From: Myoxocephalus aenaeus
Lineage: Eukaryota > Chordata > Actinopteri > Perciformes > Cottidae
Reading direction: 5' to 3'
Length of the DNA: 64,000 nt
Assembly (NCBI GenBank): GCA_038501785.1
Contig: JBAMJR010000089.1
Location: 5,808,001-5,872,000, forward strand
Positions within the stretch are counted from its first letter, which is position 1. The number at the start of each line of letters is the position of its first letter. Shown here piece by piece: positions 13,501 through 25,120 of the stretch. The position numbers were made by a program, and so were the translations under genes. The notes under the pieces are model-generated. The model was not told the DNA's origin, searched no databases, and was given only the letters and a program-made list of their open reading frames with translations.

Positions 13501-16500
13501 GTTCGGCGAGAGCCATTATATTTACAGGTGGAATGTGTCACTGGCTCATAATGAAGGGGCCCATGCAATAAAAGTACAATAAAAAAAAATGCATGAGATA
13601 TAATGCTATGGGCAATTAAATTCAGCTACACAAAAAAAAAGACCCCACAGCCCTTATACATATTCACTCTCCCACTGAAATCCATAGGAATTGCTAAGTC
13701 ATCCTCCATGTCTCTGAGGCATTTGCGTACAATGGCACTTTTATCATATGCTTATCAGTGGTGGCCCCTCTCTCATAGTGCTCGATCTTTTGGCCCCTCA
13801 ATCACGGAGCATATTACTCCTCTGTCAGAGCAAAGCACTTCCTAACGACAGGGAGGCCAGCTGGGACTGAGGAGAGGGCAGGAGGCACACACATTAACAT
13901 AATAATCCAACCACGCTCCCACAGGCCCCGGGGCCAGACAGCATATTAGGTAGGCCCCCCCTCATGAAGGTCCTTCCAGGAAATAAAGCTGCTTTATGGT
14001 GAGCCTGTCAACCTGTGGTGAAGGCGAGGCTTTACCTGTGCTAATTGCTGACGGCAAAAAAAAAAACATGGTGTTACTATAGCCCCTTGTGTGTAAACAG
14101 TGATCGAGTTACGTGCTCAAAAGGGGTAAGTGTTGGGTAACGTGAGTTATAACTTAACCTAGTTCTCTGAATATCTCACAATGGATTAAAGAGAATAAGT
14201 AAGGCTGTTTCTTTCTCTCTCTCTGAGCGTACTAGCTTTGTTGCCTTCTACATCACATTGCAACACAACATAACCCAGTAGCCTGACACATATTTCTGAG
14301 TATAGGAAGCATCTTCTCGCCTCCTCATATTTACTGAAGAGAGATACGAAGAGACAGAGGCTTTGAGGACAAGAGAGAGACCGAGAGGGGAGAGAATAAG
14401 GGGGTTGGGTGTTGGTTCCTCAGCCTTCCCTGTGGCATAAACTGAGGAGCGTTAGCAGCATGCACTGAGGCCTGTGATCCTTTGCACTGGGGTCCCATGG
14501 TACCTTGTGTGGCCTGCACATTTCTAACCACATGAGACACTTGCCATCATTGCGTCAAAGCCATCATAATAAAGCCATGCAGCTATAACACGCTGCTCAT
14601 GCCTGGAGACAGAACAACAAAAAAGCCAATACACCAGCAATAAGTGAAACGTGTGAGAGAAGAAAAAAAAGACTCAAGTTCAGCTATTCAGAGAAACTTC
14701 AGCTTCTGTCAAACCCAATTCAGCGTCACATCCACTGGTAGAAAAGGAAAAAAGAAGTTCATATGGAGAGGAGAGCCAGCAAGTAATGTATTAGGAAACC
14801 AGCACAGAAGAGCTGTGTGGAGCATTTTCATTGGGAAGCCTGTCTGGCACAGCCTGACTGTCAGGGCACCTCTAATGTGAATGTCCCACTGACTACCACT
14901 GTAAGGCTGTCAGTCGCTGGTTGGGGTCCTTGACTGAAGACTCTCACTAGCAGTTCGCACACAGTAATACCTCAGTGGCAAGAGAGAGGCAGGCGAGAAA
15001 GGAGTGAAGCGAGAAAGAGGATCTCCACAAATCATTTTGATCAAGAGACAAGGTAGCAGTGAGGTAGACCTCCCCCAGCCCCCGCCCCACGAGGAGACAA
15101 CTCTCTAATTGGTGGAAAGGGCAGCCTGTCCGTGGCCGTATGCACTCTCAGATCTCTCCCAGGACAGCCGAGGCAACGTGCCAATTACTGCCAATTGTTG
15201 GCCTGTGGTTGAGATGTGGACAGTTGTCCGCATGGAATAAGAGTGAAGGCCTGGCAAACGCTCCTGCTGATGCCGATATCACACAACAGCAGTACAATAT
15301 TGTGCTGTTAGCCTGCAAACTTTCATAAAACAAGCTATTACAATCATTGTTATTACATTTTGCTCGATTTAGCATGCGGCTTCTGTGAAATAGTCAACAT
15401 ATATTAAATGCAGTCCTTACAACACCTGCAGCCATGTGGAGACTGAGTAGCTGTTTCAAGCCAGGCGCCTTTAACACCACCTGACGGAGACTCGACAGAC
15501 CAAATATAGCCCATGTTTAGTGAGGCCAGCAGACCATTATGGCGGTCCTTTCGGCGGAAGTTGAACATATACTACCTCATCCATTATCCATTAGCCGCTC
15601 ATCATGGTATAGGTCATAGCTGGAGCACAACCTCTCCCAGCAGTCAGACAGAAGCAGAGACTCAGGCCTTCACAACGCCGCTCACCCACAGCTCATAACA
15701 AGGAAGCCAGAAAGTGTAGCAGAGGGGAGGGAAAACAGTCATAATTCTTGTTCAACTAAAAATCACTATAATGCTCTTTAATTGTGTAGGCAAAAATCTT
15801 TTCAAAAGAGCATGGTAATTTTACCCTGTTAAATTATTCAGCGCACATTAATAACGGTCGGGGCCGGGGTGGATGAGAGCGGCTGTTTTAGGAGTGATGA
15901 GCTGCCGGAGCTTGGAGACAGGATCTCACTAAGGCAGTTTTAAGCCTCGTTTTAAAGTTACATTTTCAAGTAAACGACATTAAAAAATGACCCGGAGTAA
16001 CCCTGAAAGGTACTGGGACTGGAAGTTGGTGTGTGGCCTTAAATACACTCATAAAAGACGCTTGGCACGAAGAGAAATTTATCATTTAATAACAAAAGAT
16101 GAATATTTTCGGTTCATTTGTTTATAGTGAGCATGTTTTACCCCACACAATAAGGGCTTTGTTTCAATGCAACATTAGAGATAGGCTTGGCTGAGGGTTG
16201 TTTAGCACATCTGGTGTCTAAAATGTGGATATACCGTGAGCAGAAATATTGAAAAGGTGAGCGCCTTGGGAAAGCACGGTTACCAAGAATTACGTAGCTT
16301 CATTAAAAGCCCAAAACGATGAAACCTCAATATGGCGCCTTTTTGTTATTTGTACGTCTGTGCACTTGAAACCGTGTGAGCCCTAATAGAATAACAGATA
16401 CAAAGAGAAAAGGTCACAACCCAGATCTGATGAAGGGCAGTGTTCACTATAGGCTTTAAGGGATTCCAGCCATCAGATAGCGCATTCAAGAGAGCGATGC

Positions 16501-16587
16501 AAATGAGAATTTGCATGAACCATGCACCACCAAAAGTAATATACATAATTGGGGGAAGGGGTGGCGGGGTGTGAGAGGGTGGGGGGA
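10585..16587. other. Gene-free interval
   Basis: Unique-looking AT-rich sequence with short purine runs (11320-11340, 14340-14400, 14990-15030). The 15820-15960 segment contains GTTAAATTATTCAG and CATTAATAACGG cores, and 13900-13960 is GC-rich; no gene or repeat is recognised. The largest frames are under 90 residues and overlap on both strands. Confidence 0.5.
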
Positions 16588-16613
16588 GGGGGGGGGGGGG
16601 GGGGGGGGGGGGG
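16588..16613. repeat. Poly-G run (26 G)
   Basis: 26 uninterrupted G, preceded by a G-rich stretch from 16549. It can form G-quadruplexes and is a likely site of length error in sequencing or assembly. The proline-rich minus-strand frame across it is an artefact. Confidence 0.95.
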
Positions 16614-17739
16614 TCTCCATCAAATACGGACATAAAGCAACACTTTCTATACTTAATAAGTAATGCAATACAGTGCACACACACATTGCATGGGATGCAT
16701 ATCATGCATTCGTTGAACAATGACTTTTAAGTGCACTAGAAAATAGTGAGCCTGACAAAATATGCACAAATGTGTGCTGGATAAAATATGCCTTTTTCTT
16801 CCATAAAGATGAAAAAAAGACCGAAGGCAGCGAGAGCTTAACTATTCTTCTCAGTTGAAAGTCAAGGGTCTACTCTAAATATTTGTGTATTAAACATAAC
16901 ACATAAGATGGAATACATGGAGGAACCTAAAAGATGTGCAGGGCCTGCAGGAGAAAACAACATGGAACAGCGATGTTTCTTAATGTCAGTCGGACTAACA
17001 CCATCAACCACAGCGAACAACAAGCTGAGGCTTCAAATCTTGCAGAAAGTATAAATCTGTGAGATTCAAATGCTTACTAGTTACAAAATGTAACTGTGCT
17101 GGAAATGCTGGCGTAACTCGCGTAAAGATTAAGTATCGGCTCAGTTTTAGCACAATAATTTAGAAAAATAAAAGAGCCACAAATAGGCGGCTAATGTTGA
17201 ACCAGTTCAGTGTCACCACCTAAAGCTTTCGAGGTATGCATCAAGGGCCAGTCGAAGGAGGCCCCATGCAGCATGATTAAATCTAAATACGCTGACTCTT
17301 ACACTGTTTGTTTGTTTATTGAGGCAAGTCAGGGGGTGTTCTGAGCCTCAGAACTGCATTTAAAGCTGATCTGGCTCCTTCAGACAGTGCTGCATCCGAC
17401 TTCCTGTTGTCGACTCGCAGTTGCCACAGAAAAATTGCTGCTGCAGCCTTAGAGAACCTACAGCGCTTTGTATGCCGAAAGAAAGGAGTTAATTAGAAAT
17501 ACAAATTCTCCCAGATTGTTATTAATGGGAACTGTAGAGTAAGCAACACATATTTTGTGCCCATAAGTAATTCTCAGGTATCTTTGATCTGTGGCCCACA
17601 GCGGATGCTGCTGCGTACCGCTGTCTGGCTTCTGGGAATCTGCCAGCGCCAGACATCTGGCTACTTTGTTATCATTGGCTGATCTGCTCCCGGGAGGCCA
17701 CTCTTGTGACACCAGGCAGAGAGTGTCCTGGCAAGGAAA

Positions 17740-17866
17740 ATTATCAGCACATTTTGAGTGGATTAGAGTTCCAAAGTGGTCCTCAAATCTCTACAGGGGT
17801 CTGGTGAGCCATGCTCTACTGGGGGTTCCTCAGGGCTCTGTTTTGACAACACTGTTGATTTGAAAG
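17740..17866 (+). pseudogene. Relic of a non-LTR retrotransposon reverse transcriptase
   Basis: In one + frame, the segment from about 17750 reads FEWIRVPKWSSNLYRGL, then VSHALLGVPQGSVL, followed by TTLLI and a stop at 17861-17863. GVPQGSVL is the conserved block of LINE-type reverse transcriptases (usually followed by GPLLF, here TTLLI). Upstream and downstream frames do not continue the domain, so only about 40 codons remain. It is a decayed LINE fragment; the clade (L2/Rex1/CR1-like) is not resolved. Confidence 0.65.
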
Positions 17867-18485
17867 GCAGCGAGGGTACGGCTCCCACTGTTGCATCACA
17901 GGTTTCCGGCAACATCTTAGAAAGTGAAAAAAAGTCCACCAATTATGATCTGTCAAATTTAGATGAGTTGAAATGCACCAAAGGCTTCCCTAGATTAGTG
18001 CGGAGTTTCTGATGAGCAGCAAATGTTCGTACTAGAGTGCGGTATGTCGTTTATACTCCAGTGTCATATCTGGCAAAAATGTATTAAGTCTGCATTTGTT
18101 TTTACTGACTAATGCAGTTTTGTTGTGCTTCAAATTCTGCAGCTATGCCATTTTCAGTCACGTTCATAATACCTTTGCCTTGAGCAGATTTTTTTTTTTT
18201 TAACTGTGAGGTAGTTAAACATGTCTCCATCTCAAAGGTTATGTGTGACAATCCATCATACAAAACACTTGTTTAGAGGTCAAAGAAAAGAATGCTGCCT
18301 AAGCAATGGCTTAGTGGAGTGAAAAAAAAGCCATGATGTGACAATCTGAACCTTATTCACCGGATTGATTGAGGTATCGTGTCTTCTCCTTTTTTTCTCT
18401 TGGCGTTTCCATTTGTGAATACAAAGCTGCGGTGACCCATAAATATTACATGGTGTGGAGATGCAAAGCAGGAATTAATGACTGG

Positions 18486-18520
<35 letters not shown>
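18486..18520. repeat. (TG)n(AG)n compound microsatellite
   Basis: About 11 TG units running straight into six AG units. A second short TG/CT/CA patch follows at 18597-18643. Confidence 0.92.
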
Positions 18521-18799
18521 CGTGTGTATGGCAGGTCCCTATGGGATTCTGCTTAGACAGGCGGGCATGGTGAGGGTGTGGTCTCTCTCTCCCTCTCTGT
18601 GTGTGTGTGTCTCTCTTTCTCTCTCACACACACGCACACACACAATGTAGACTGCATTTTGCCCTCCACATCTCCACTGGGCTGCATGATTTTTGGCCAG
18701 TGTGCTAACCTGCCTGTCAGTGGCTCCGTGGTCACCCGCCGCTCAGCATCGGTTTCACTGTTATTCTGCACAGAAGAAGACTCCTGCTTCAAAAGGGAC

Positions 18800-18990
18800 T
18801 TTGGCTGAGAAATAATGAGTTGGTTAATCAGTACATTACCAGAAATGGTCAATAACCTATAATCATTTTAGACATAAAAAAAAGAAGGCATTTTCCCATA
18901 TTTTCTGGTGTTTTATGATAAATCAGTTGATAAGAAAAATAATTAAGAGGTTAACTGATAATGAAAAATAATGATTAGCTGAAGCCCTGG
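18800..18990 (+). repeat. Dispersed repeat family C, 3' half
   Basis: TTTTCTGGTGTTTTATGATAA, then AATCAGTTGATAAG, TTAACTGATAATG, and the end ATGATTAGCTGAAGCCCTGG. These correspond in order to the distal half of an abundant teleost repeat rich in 'TAATCGATTA' modules and ending 'GTTAGTTGCAGCCC'. The proximal half is not upstream of it but downstream (19060-19260). Confidence 0.6.
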
Positions 18991-19059
18991 TATTGATTTC
19001 TAGAATTCCACTACGCAAAGTTCCAACATCTAATGTGTCTCGATATCAAACTTGTCTTC

Positions 19060-19265
19060 CTCTCGCAGCAGATTAATCGATTAGCTGAGCGACAGAAATA
19101 TTCAATAATTATTGATAGTTGATATTAATAATTGATTAATCAGTTAAATAATTTTCTAGTGAAAATGACAAACATTATGTGACGGTAAATATTAAAAATA
19201 TTTTTGGGGACTATTTGGACAAAACGAGCAATCTGAAGACATCATTTAATTGGCTTTTTTCCCCC
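19060..19265 (+). repeat. Dispersed repeat family C, 5' half
   Basis: GATTAATCGATTAGCTGAGCG, ATTGATTAATCAGTTAAATAA, TTTTCTAGTGAAAATGAC, CAAACATTATGTG, then GGACAAAACGAGC and GAAGACATCATTTAATTGGC. This is the proximal half of the same teleost repeat, on the same strand as the preceding half. Confidence 0.6.
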
Positions 19266-19533
19266 TCTATATGTGTTTCCACTATAACTGCCAGTTTAAT
19301 TAATGTTGAAAATAATCAAGAATTGCAGCCCCTGCTCTCTCTGTTATGTCAGAACGTACACACCACATATAAATGTGTCACTCAACAGCATGAACCAAGT
19401 TGTGGACCGAGCTCTGACGGTATTTCAAACATTGTCGTGAAACAAAGTCAACATGTGATCAGGGCACTCTGAGGTGATGACAAAGTAGTTATTTGAGGTT
19501 ACAAGAAAACGACAGACAAGAAGAAAAGTACAA

Positions 19534-19573
19534 AGAGAGAGAGAGAGAGAGCGAAAGAGAGAGAGAGAGAGGG
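19534..19573. repeat. (GA)n purine tract
   Basis: About 20 GA units interrupted by CGAAAG near 19552. Confidence 0.9.
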
Positions 19574-19864
19574 AGACTGAGATCGGCTTTTCCTCTCTGC
19601 TTAGCATGATGAATCGGTTGAGGAGGGGCCACTTGACACCTGTCACCTAACCAGCCAGGCACAATTACCTCCAGGGGGAGGACGCGGGACTTGCTAGGGA
19701 GTTGTGCATGGCTCCCAGTGAAATAGACGAGCGTTTGAAGATCATTAGTGTTACAGGCCCTGTCTTCGTGGCCCTGTCCAACCCCCTGAAAGGCTTGCTT
19801 TGATCACAGCGCTGCGTTTTTGTCAATAGTATGGGTACACCGCATAAATTATAAAGTTATACAC

Positions 19865-20160
19865 ACAAAGTCAGCAGGTAAAATGCCACGCTCAATTTCT
19901 GTTTCGGCCACAGATGGGGCAGCCGATTGCAGGTAATGAGCGTCATCGCTGCCCCGCAGCCAATAAGGTGCGGTGGCCGAGCTCCCATGATGCTCTCCTG
20001 TCTTCAGGCCAACGACTTCACGTGTTTCACGCGCAACAAAAAGAAAATAATTCAATGCAAAGCTGTTCTGATCCGGGTCTTGTCTCAATGTGACTTCAGA
20101 TTGATGTGATTGAGAAACTTGGCAACTGTTATTTATGATCTGCATATTTCTAATAAACAG
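19865..20160. promoter_or_regulatory. Unique block with CCAAT sequence, candidate regulatory element
   Basis: Non-repetitive sequence holding GCAGCCAATAAGG (CCAAT box core), TTCACGTGTTTC (E-box CACGTG), ATAATTCAATGC and TTATGATCTGCATATT. The CCAAT part is nearly repeated at 21283-21311. Candidate only. Confidence 0.25.
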
Positions 20161-21298
20161 AATTGGAGACTTGTTTTTGGTTGACTAAAAGCATCTTTTA
20201 CAGTTTGACAGTGTGACAAATAATCTGAGGCGGTTAAAGAGGTTACACTGGTGATGTTTTTAAGCCTTTAAATAAAACAGTACTACTTTAAATTTGGAGT
20301 TGTAATAAATAATACATGCTGCATGTTTTCTATAGGTGGAACTAAGCCTGAACTAAAACTTTATTCTCTATGATATAGGTTGAAGGACAGTTCAAGATTA
20401 ACAGTATTGAAGATTTCTCAGATGACAAACATTCCGATATGGCAGTGCGCTGCCGTAGTTTCGGCAAAGAAAAAAAAAAGATCATTATAGCTGATGAGGC
20501 AGTGCCTTCGAATGATGACAGCGTGACAGCAGAGCGCTTTTTAATTTGTCGGATCAGATTGTGACATGCTCCATCACAGGACGGAGGAAATCTTTTCATT
20601 TGTGCAGAAGAAAGGGGGGAAAGGAGGTCAATTAGCATCAACCATTAGACAATCCAGTGACAAGCAATATATTACCGCGTGGGGACAGTCAAACTAATGA
20701 GAGAGGCAGAAGAAATGTTCATGCAGGTTGGACAGAATTCTGCAATCATCCTGCGACATTAATCACTTGTATCGCGCTTGACATACACATTCTTTATAGT
20801 CACATATGTAACTCCTGGTATGCGCTGCCTTCCTTGTCATCGCTTGTTGTCATTATGAGGTTAGGTTTACTCAAAGGAACGTCTGTCAAGTCAAACGTTA
20901 TCCCGCAGAACCATGTGCATCCTCGCGACATCAGCTGGATGCAGTTTACACTAATTCATGCTTTACTGCATAGGGAAAATAGTTGTTATTGTTTTTTTCG
21001 TGTCATTCAAGGTTGATCAGCCAAAACGGGAGGATATTTCATCCGATGTGTGACCATATTGTTTTAAAGATCACAGAGGCCTCCACCAATATGATCTTTG
21101 CCAAAAGCAGCATGAGAGAGAGGATCTCATTTTATCAGAAGAGACAATCTCAAAGCGAGTAATTTTTTTTTTCTCCCCCCTTTGCCAGGCAGGCTTTATT
21201 TGACTGGCTGTCAGGTATAACTCTCTCGATATTGATCTGAAGTACCTAAAGGTATGTGACATCATTATGAGGCTTGACCTTATCATCTGCTGCCCTGC

Positions 21299-21403
21299 AG
21301 CCAATAGGCAGCGCTGGGCCAGAATCTAATGCCCCCAAAGGAGAGGAGCCCCCCCCCCTCCTCTCCTCTCCTTTAGATTCTGGCCCAGCGCTGCCTATTG
21401 GCT
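21299..21403. repeat. Perfect 31-bp inverted repeat (hairpin) around a purine/pyrimidine loop
   Basis: The left arm 21299-21329 (starting AGCCAATAGGCAGCGCTGGG) and right arm 21373-21403 (ending GCGCTGCCTATTGGCT) are exact reverse complements over 31 bases. The 43-base loop holds a C9 run and its edges pair further (AAAGGAGAGGAG with CTCCTCTCCTTT). Each arm carries a CCAAT box in opposite orientation. It could be a young palindromic duplication or a small hairpin MITE; no flanking target duplication was found. Confidence 0.9.
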
Positions 21404-21598
21404 GGTGGGTAATAGGGAAATTGGTGGTGGTGTTATTTGTTTTCCTGACCTCATGGCACATCTCACTCTAAAGGCCTCTAATCAGCCATGGCCTCAGGTT
21501 GGCTTCACTACCAGACCAGGTTAGCTGGCTTTGCTGTTGGTTATCGCACTGTGGTCCACATTAGCGATTATATTGGCCGTACAGTATGGAAAACGTAT

Positions 21599-21600
<2 letters not shown>

Positions 21601-21677
<77 letters not shown>
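21601..21677. repeat. (TG)n microsatellite
   Basis: About 38 uninterrupted TG units. Confidence 0.97.
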
Positions 21678-21678
<1 letters not shown>

Positions 21679-22139
21679 TAGTCATCATCAACCAAACTGA
21701 GATGATCAGAGCTATCATCAGACTCAAGGCTAATATTGGCTGATTGTACAAAACCTAGAATTATAATGACAAGTTTTTTTGGGCAATTGGGAATACCTTG
21801 CCACCTGCTCCAGTCATTTCACCTCTAATCCTGGGTCCATACAATCTAGATGTGCATGCATTAGTTTAAAAAAAGAAAGGCCGCTAACTAACAACAGGGC
21901 TAGAATACGCACAACTCAACTAAACTGCAGTCAAAATAGCACTGCAATCTTATAATCTGTGTGGCGTTTACGTTAGCCATCTGCGTGTTTGTGCCACTAA
22001 CCAGGGGCTGTCTGGTTAGTGTATGCTTTGATAGAAAACAACCAGCACCTTCATTTTGTCCTCCCTGTGAGAGAGCGGTCAGCACTCGGGAGCTCCAGGA
22101 GACGGACCCGGTCAGCGGTTGCAACAACTTGAATTCAGC

Positions 22140-23010
22140 CATTGCAAAGCTTGGTGCCAGTAGTCACAGCAGGTTGGAGCGCTGGCTTCCACCTGCGTAA
22201 CTGCAGCCACAGATAGGTTTGCTGTGCTGGCGGGGAGTCCGGGTAATCGCCCTGGGATCAGACCCCCAGTGCTGGGGTCTGCACTGGCAGAGTTCAAGTT
22301 AACAGCTGACTGGGGATTTGTTTGCCGGATTTGTCGGATTTAGTAATCAAACTATCAAAACGCACACGGACCATGATGTATTATTGGCAAGCCCTCACTG
22401 CAGCTTCCTTCTTTGGACGGAGGGGCAGACTGATGCTACAGTGACTCTCTATCGCCTCCTCAGGTAGAAGTGGTATTACAAGACAGGACGGGCCAGGGCT
22501 AGCTGGTTCGCATGCTCACTCTAGTAAATATCTCTGCAACACAATACATACAGTTGACGTCTTTGACATAACATCAACAATATAAGCTTGTCTGATTTTG
22601 TTGATTACCGTAAATTTCGGGTTACAAGCCGCTCCTACGGCTGATCAGTGTCCCCGCTGTAGCAAGCTAGTAGCAATGCTAGCTAGCGCTGCTAGCTAGT
22701 GCTGTTATCTAGCGCTTCTGCTGCTACCGGCCACTGCTGCTGCTACTGCCCGCGTCCCCTCTGCCCAAGTCGGGTGTCGAGCCTGGTCCCGCTACCTTCG
22801 GTGGTTTTCAGGGAGCTAGCAGAAGTTAGCGGGGAAGTTAGCGGGGAAGTGACGGAGCGCTAGCAGGAGCCCCAGCTGGCTACAGCGGGGAGCTGTCGGG
22901 GACACTGACCGAAGGTAGTAGCGGCTTGTAACCCGAAATTTACGGTATGTCAATTTGTTTTATGTTTTAAACTATCATGTTGGTCCTATCTTACACAATG
23001 CACCTTTAAC
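22140..23010 (+). repeat. Dispersed repeat family D, copy 1, split by a MITE
   Basis: Shares ordered modules with 46130-46580: TAACTGCAGCCACAGATAGG / TAACGGCAGCCACAGAAAG; AAACTATCAAAACGCACACGG / AAACTATCAAAGGCAAACGG; GGCTAGCTGGTTCGCATGCTC / GGCTAGCTGCTTAGCATTCTC; TAAATATCTCTGCAACAC / GTAGATATCTTTGCAACTTG; GACATAACATCAAC / GACATAACGTCAAC. The same modules are familiar from other teleost genomes. The copy is interrupted at 22606-22947; its tail (TGTCAATTTGTTTTATG to CACCTTTAA) resumes afterwards. Confidence 0.7.
22606..22947. mobile_element. TA-flanked MITE with perfect 26-bp terminal inverted repeats
   Basis: The termini 22608-22633 (CCGTAAATTTCGGGTTACAA, then GCCGCT) and 22920-22945 are perfect reverse complements, bounded by TA on both sides (22606-22607, 22946-22947), the target duplication of several TA-specific DNA transposon groups. 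The 338-base body has no coding frame, is GC-richer than its surroundings and is full of GCTAGC/AGCGCTAGC motifs. Subterminal parts also pair (AGTGTCCCCG near 22648 with CGGGGACACT near 22898). Such ends are known from non-autonomous fish elements; the superfamily is left open. Confidence 0.85.
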
Positions 23011-23214
23011 CTCCAATGACAATTATTTATTATTATTATTATTCTTGGTCGGGTTGTAGGTGAAGATCATGGTTTTGGTCCAACTAAACTAAAACACGGA
23101 TCAATATGTATATAGTTTAAATGTGGATGTTGTTTGATTATGTGTTTTATTATTGCATGTTTTGTTGGTTTAATGCCCTTTTGTTATAATCAAATACATT
23201 GTTATTTCATCACA

Positions 23215-23410
23215 AAAGAGGGCTAATTGGTAATAGCCATCATGATCTGCCTCAGCACTAGATGCTCAGCATTTCCGGTCACAATAACTATTTTAGAAAA
23301 AGTCTCTCTAATTGAATGTCACAGGCAAACAAGCAGTTATTTATCAACCAATTAAACGTAATTAGAATATCCTGAGCACTGTTAATGATTTTATTTAGCC
23401 CCACGTAGAG
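23215..23410. promoter_or_regulatory. AT-rich unique block, candidate distal enhancer
   Basis: Unique sequence between a repeat cluster and the pou4f2 upstream region, with GGCTAATTGG, TCTAATTGAA, CCAATTAAACG, TAATTAGAA and GTTAATGATT homeodomain-type cores, and no microsatellite or repeat resemblance. Function is only inferred from motif density and position about 4.3 kb from the start codon. Confidence 0.2.
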
Positions 23411-25036
23411 ATCAAACAGAGAAAAAAGACTCACAGTTTGCGTACCAGTTCGGCTGCAACTCAAGTGCAGCTTTTGAAACCTCTTTCATTACCTCAAGTG
23501 GCTCACCGCTTGTTTCCCTCCGAGAGCGACATTACAGTGTGTGACATTTACTAACTCCTGAAGGCGTCTACCTTTTGTTGTATGCATTTAAACAACACAT
23601 TAAAGCCACGATGCTCCTTGCGGAACCTGTCACATTTCCCAGGTAAAGCAGATGAATAAATAAAGCTTTGCTGTAAGTGGCTGAACCCCTCCCTCCCCTC
23701 CCTTTGTGTGATTTGCTGTTGGCTTGAGTTAGATCCTGATCTCTTTGTAGACCCTCTCCCAACAAGCATTGACCTTCTGCTCCGACATGTAAAGAGCTCC
23801 ACGAGATCAGAAAAGGGAGGGGGGAAGAAGAGCTGTGAATAAAGGCATCACCACTGCGAGCAGCCAAGAGACTTCATCCACTTCACTCCACGCTTCTCTC
23901 CCTCGCCTCTGTGTCTCGGTGCAGCTTTATCTCTGTGCTCAGTCTAGCAGCGGAGATACCTTGTTGGCGGCACAAAGGAGCGGCTCTGTAATAAAAACAG
24001 CTGTCTCTGGTGGTCTCGGTGTAATTGGGATTGTTAACGTGGAGAGCTCCTGAGGGAGGCTGAGAAGAGTATGTCTTTGTGTAAAGCACACAGACACCTC
24101 TGCAGCACTCCTTGATTCGGATGTAAGTAGCAGAGTGAGGAGGAAAAAAAGCAAACAAGTCACCTGAGTTATATCAAGCCTCGCTGCATGTGCTCTCTCT
24201 CTATTTTACTTGGGCTTTACTTTTGTTTTTAGACAGTGCCGGTTTATTCATATGTAGTAAAGCTCCTTGAAGTGAGAGAAACCTGTTCTTGCACAATTCT
24301 ATTGAGGGTTTGTGTTTTGTTTTTTAAAGCAAGGTGTGACTGCACCTTTCAGCGTCGAGACAAGTCTTTGTGCGATAGAAACAATCCCTCTAAATACTGG
24401 TTCAGCGTGATGACGCAAATTGAGGCCAACCGTGTTTTGAACTGGAAGGGCATTTAGCTGACGACACAGTCATATGTTGAAGAAGTGACAACAAAACCAG
24501 CCCAATCTCAAGAGTGTGGGATGTTTCTCGTTTGGAGGCCTTTTTTTTTATATATTAAAAGATTTGTTGCCCAGTTAAATGATTCGGACATGTCGTTTCC
24601 CTCAATAAAACCGTGTCATGGACTTGATTTATTTATATATTTTTGCTAATAAATTATTTAGGATTTTTTTTAAATGCATATACTCTGCTATCATAGCCCA
24701 TATAAACAAAAACAATTTTGATATTGTAAATTAAAATAACATATTAATTAAACATTACACAAATAAAACTACATTAAAACCACATGTCAGCCAAACCATG
24801 TGATTCTTCCTGAAATATCCAGGATTGCCCCCTTAATTGTGTTTCTGTTTGCCATGGAAGACCCTTCAAAGGTGATTCTGTTAACCAGCCTGACTAACTG
24901 TCCTCCCTCACACGTGAGATAGCTGTTGGCCCACAAAGTAAAAGCTTTGTGAACACACTCAGGAAAGTGTTGAAAATGTACACCAAAGTCAATTGCTTGG
25001 GAGCAGCTCCTGCTGATTTATTTGACTTAAGATGTA

Positions 25037-25041
<5 letters not shown>

Positions 25042-25118
<77 letters not shown>
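25042..25118. repeat. (TG)n microsatellite
   Basis: About 38 uninterrupted units. Confidence 0.97.
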
Positions 25119-25120
<2 letters not shown>

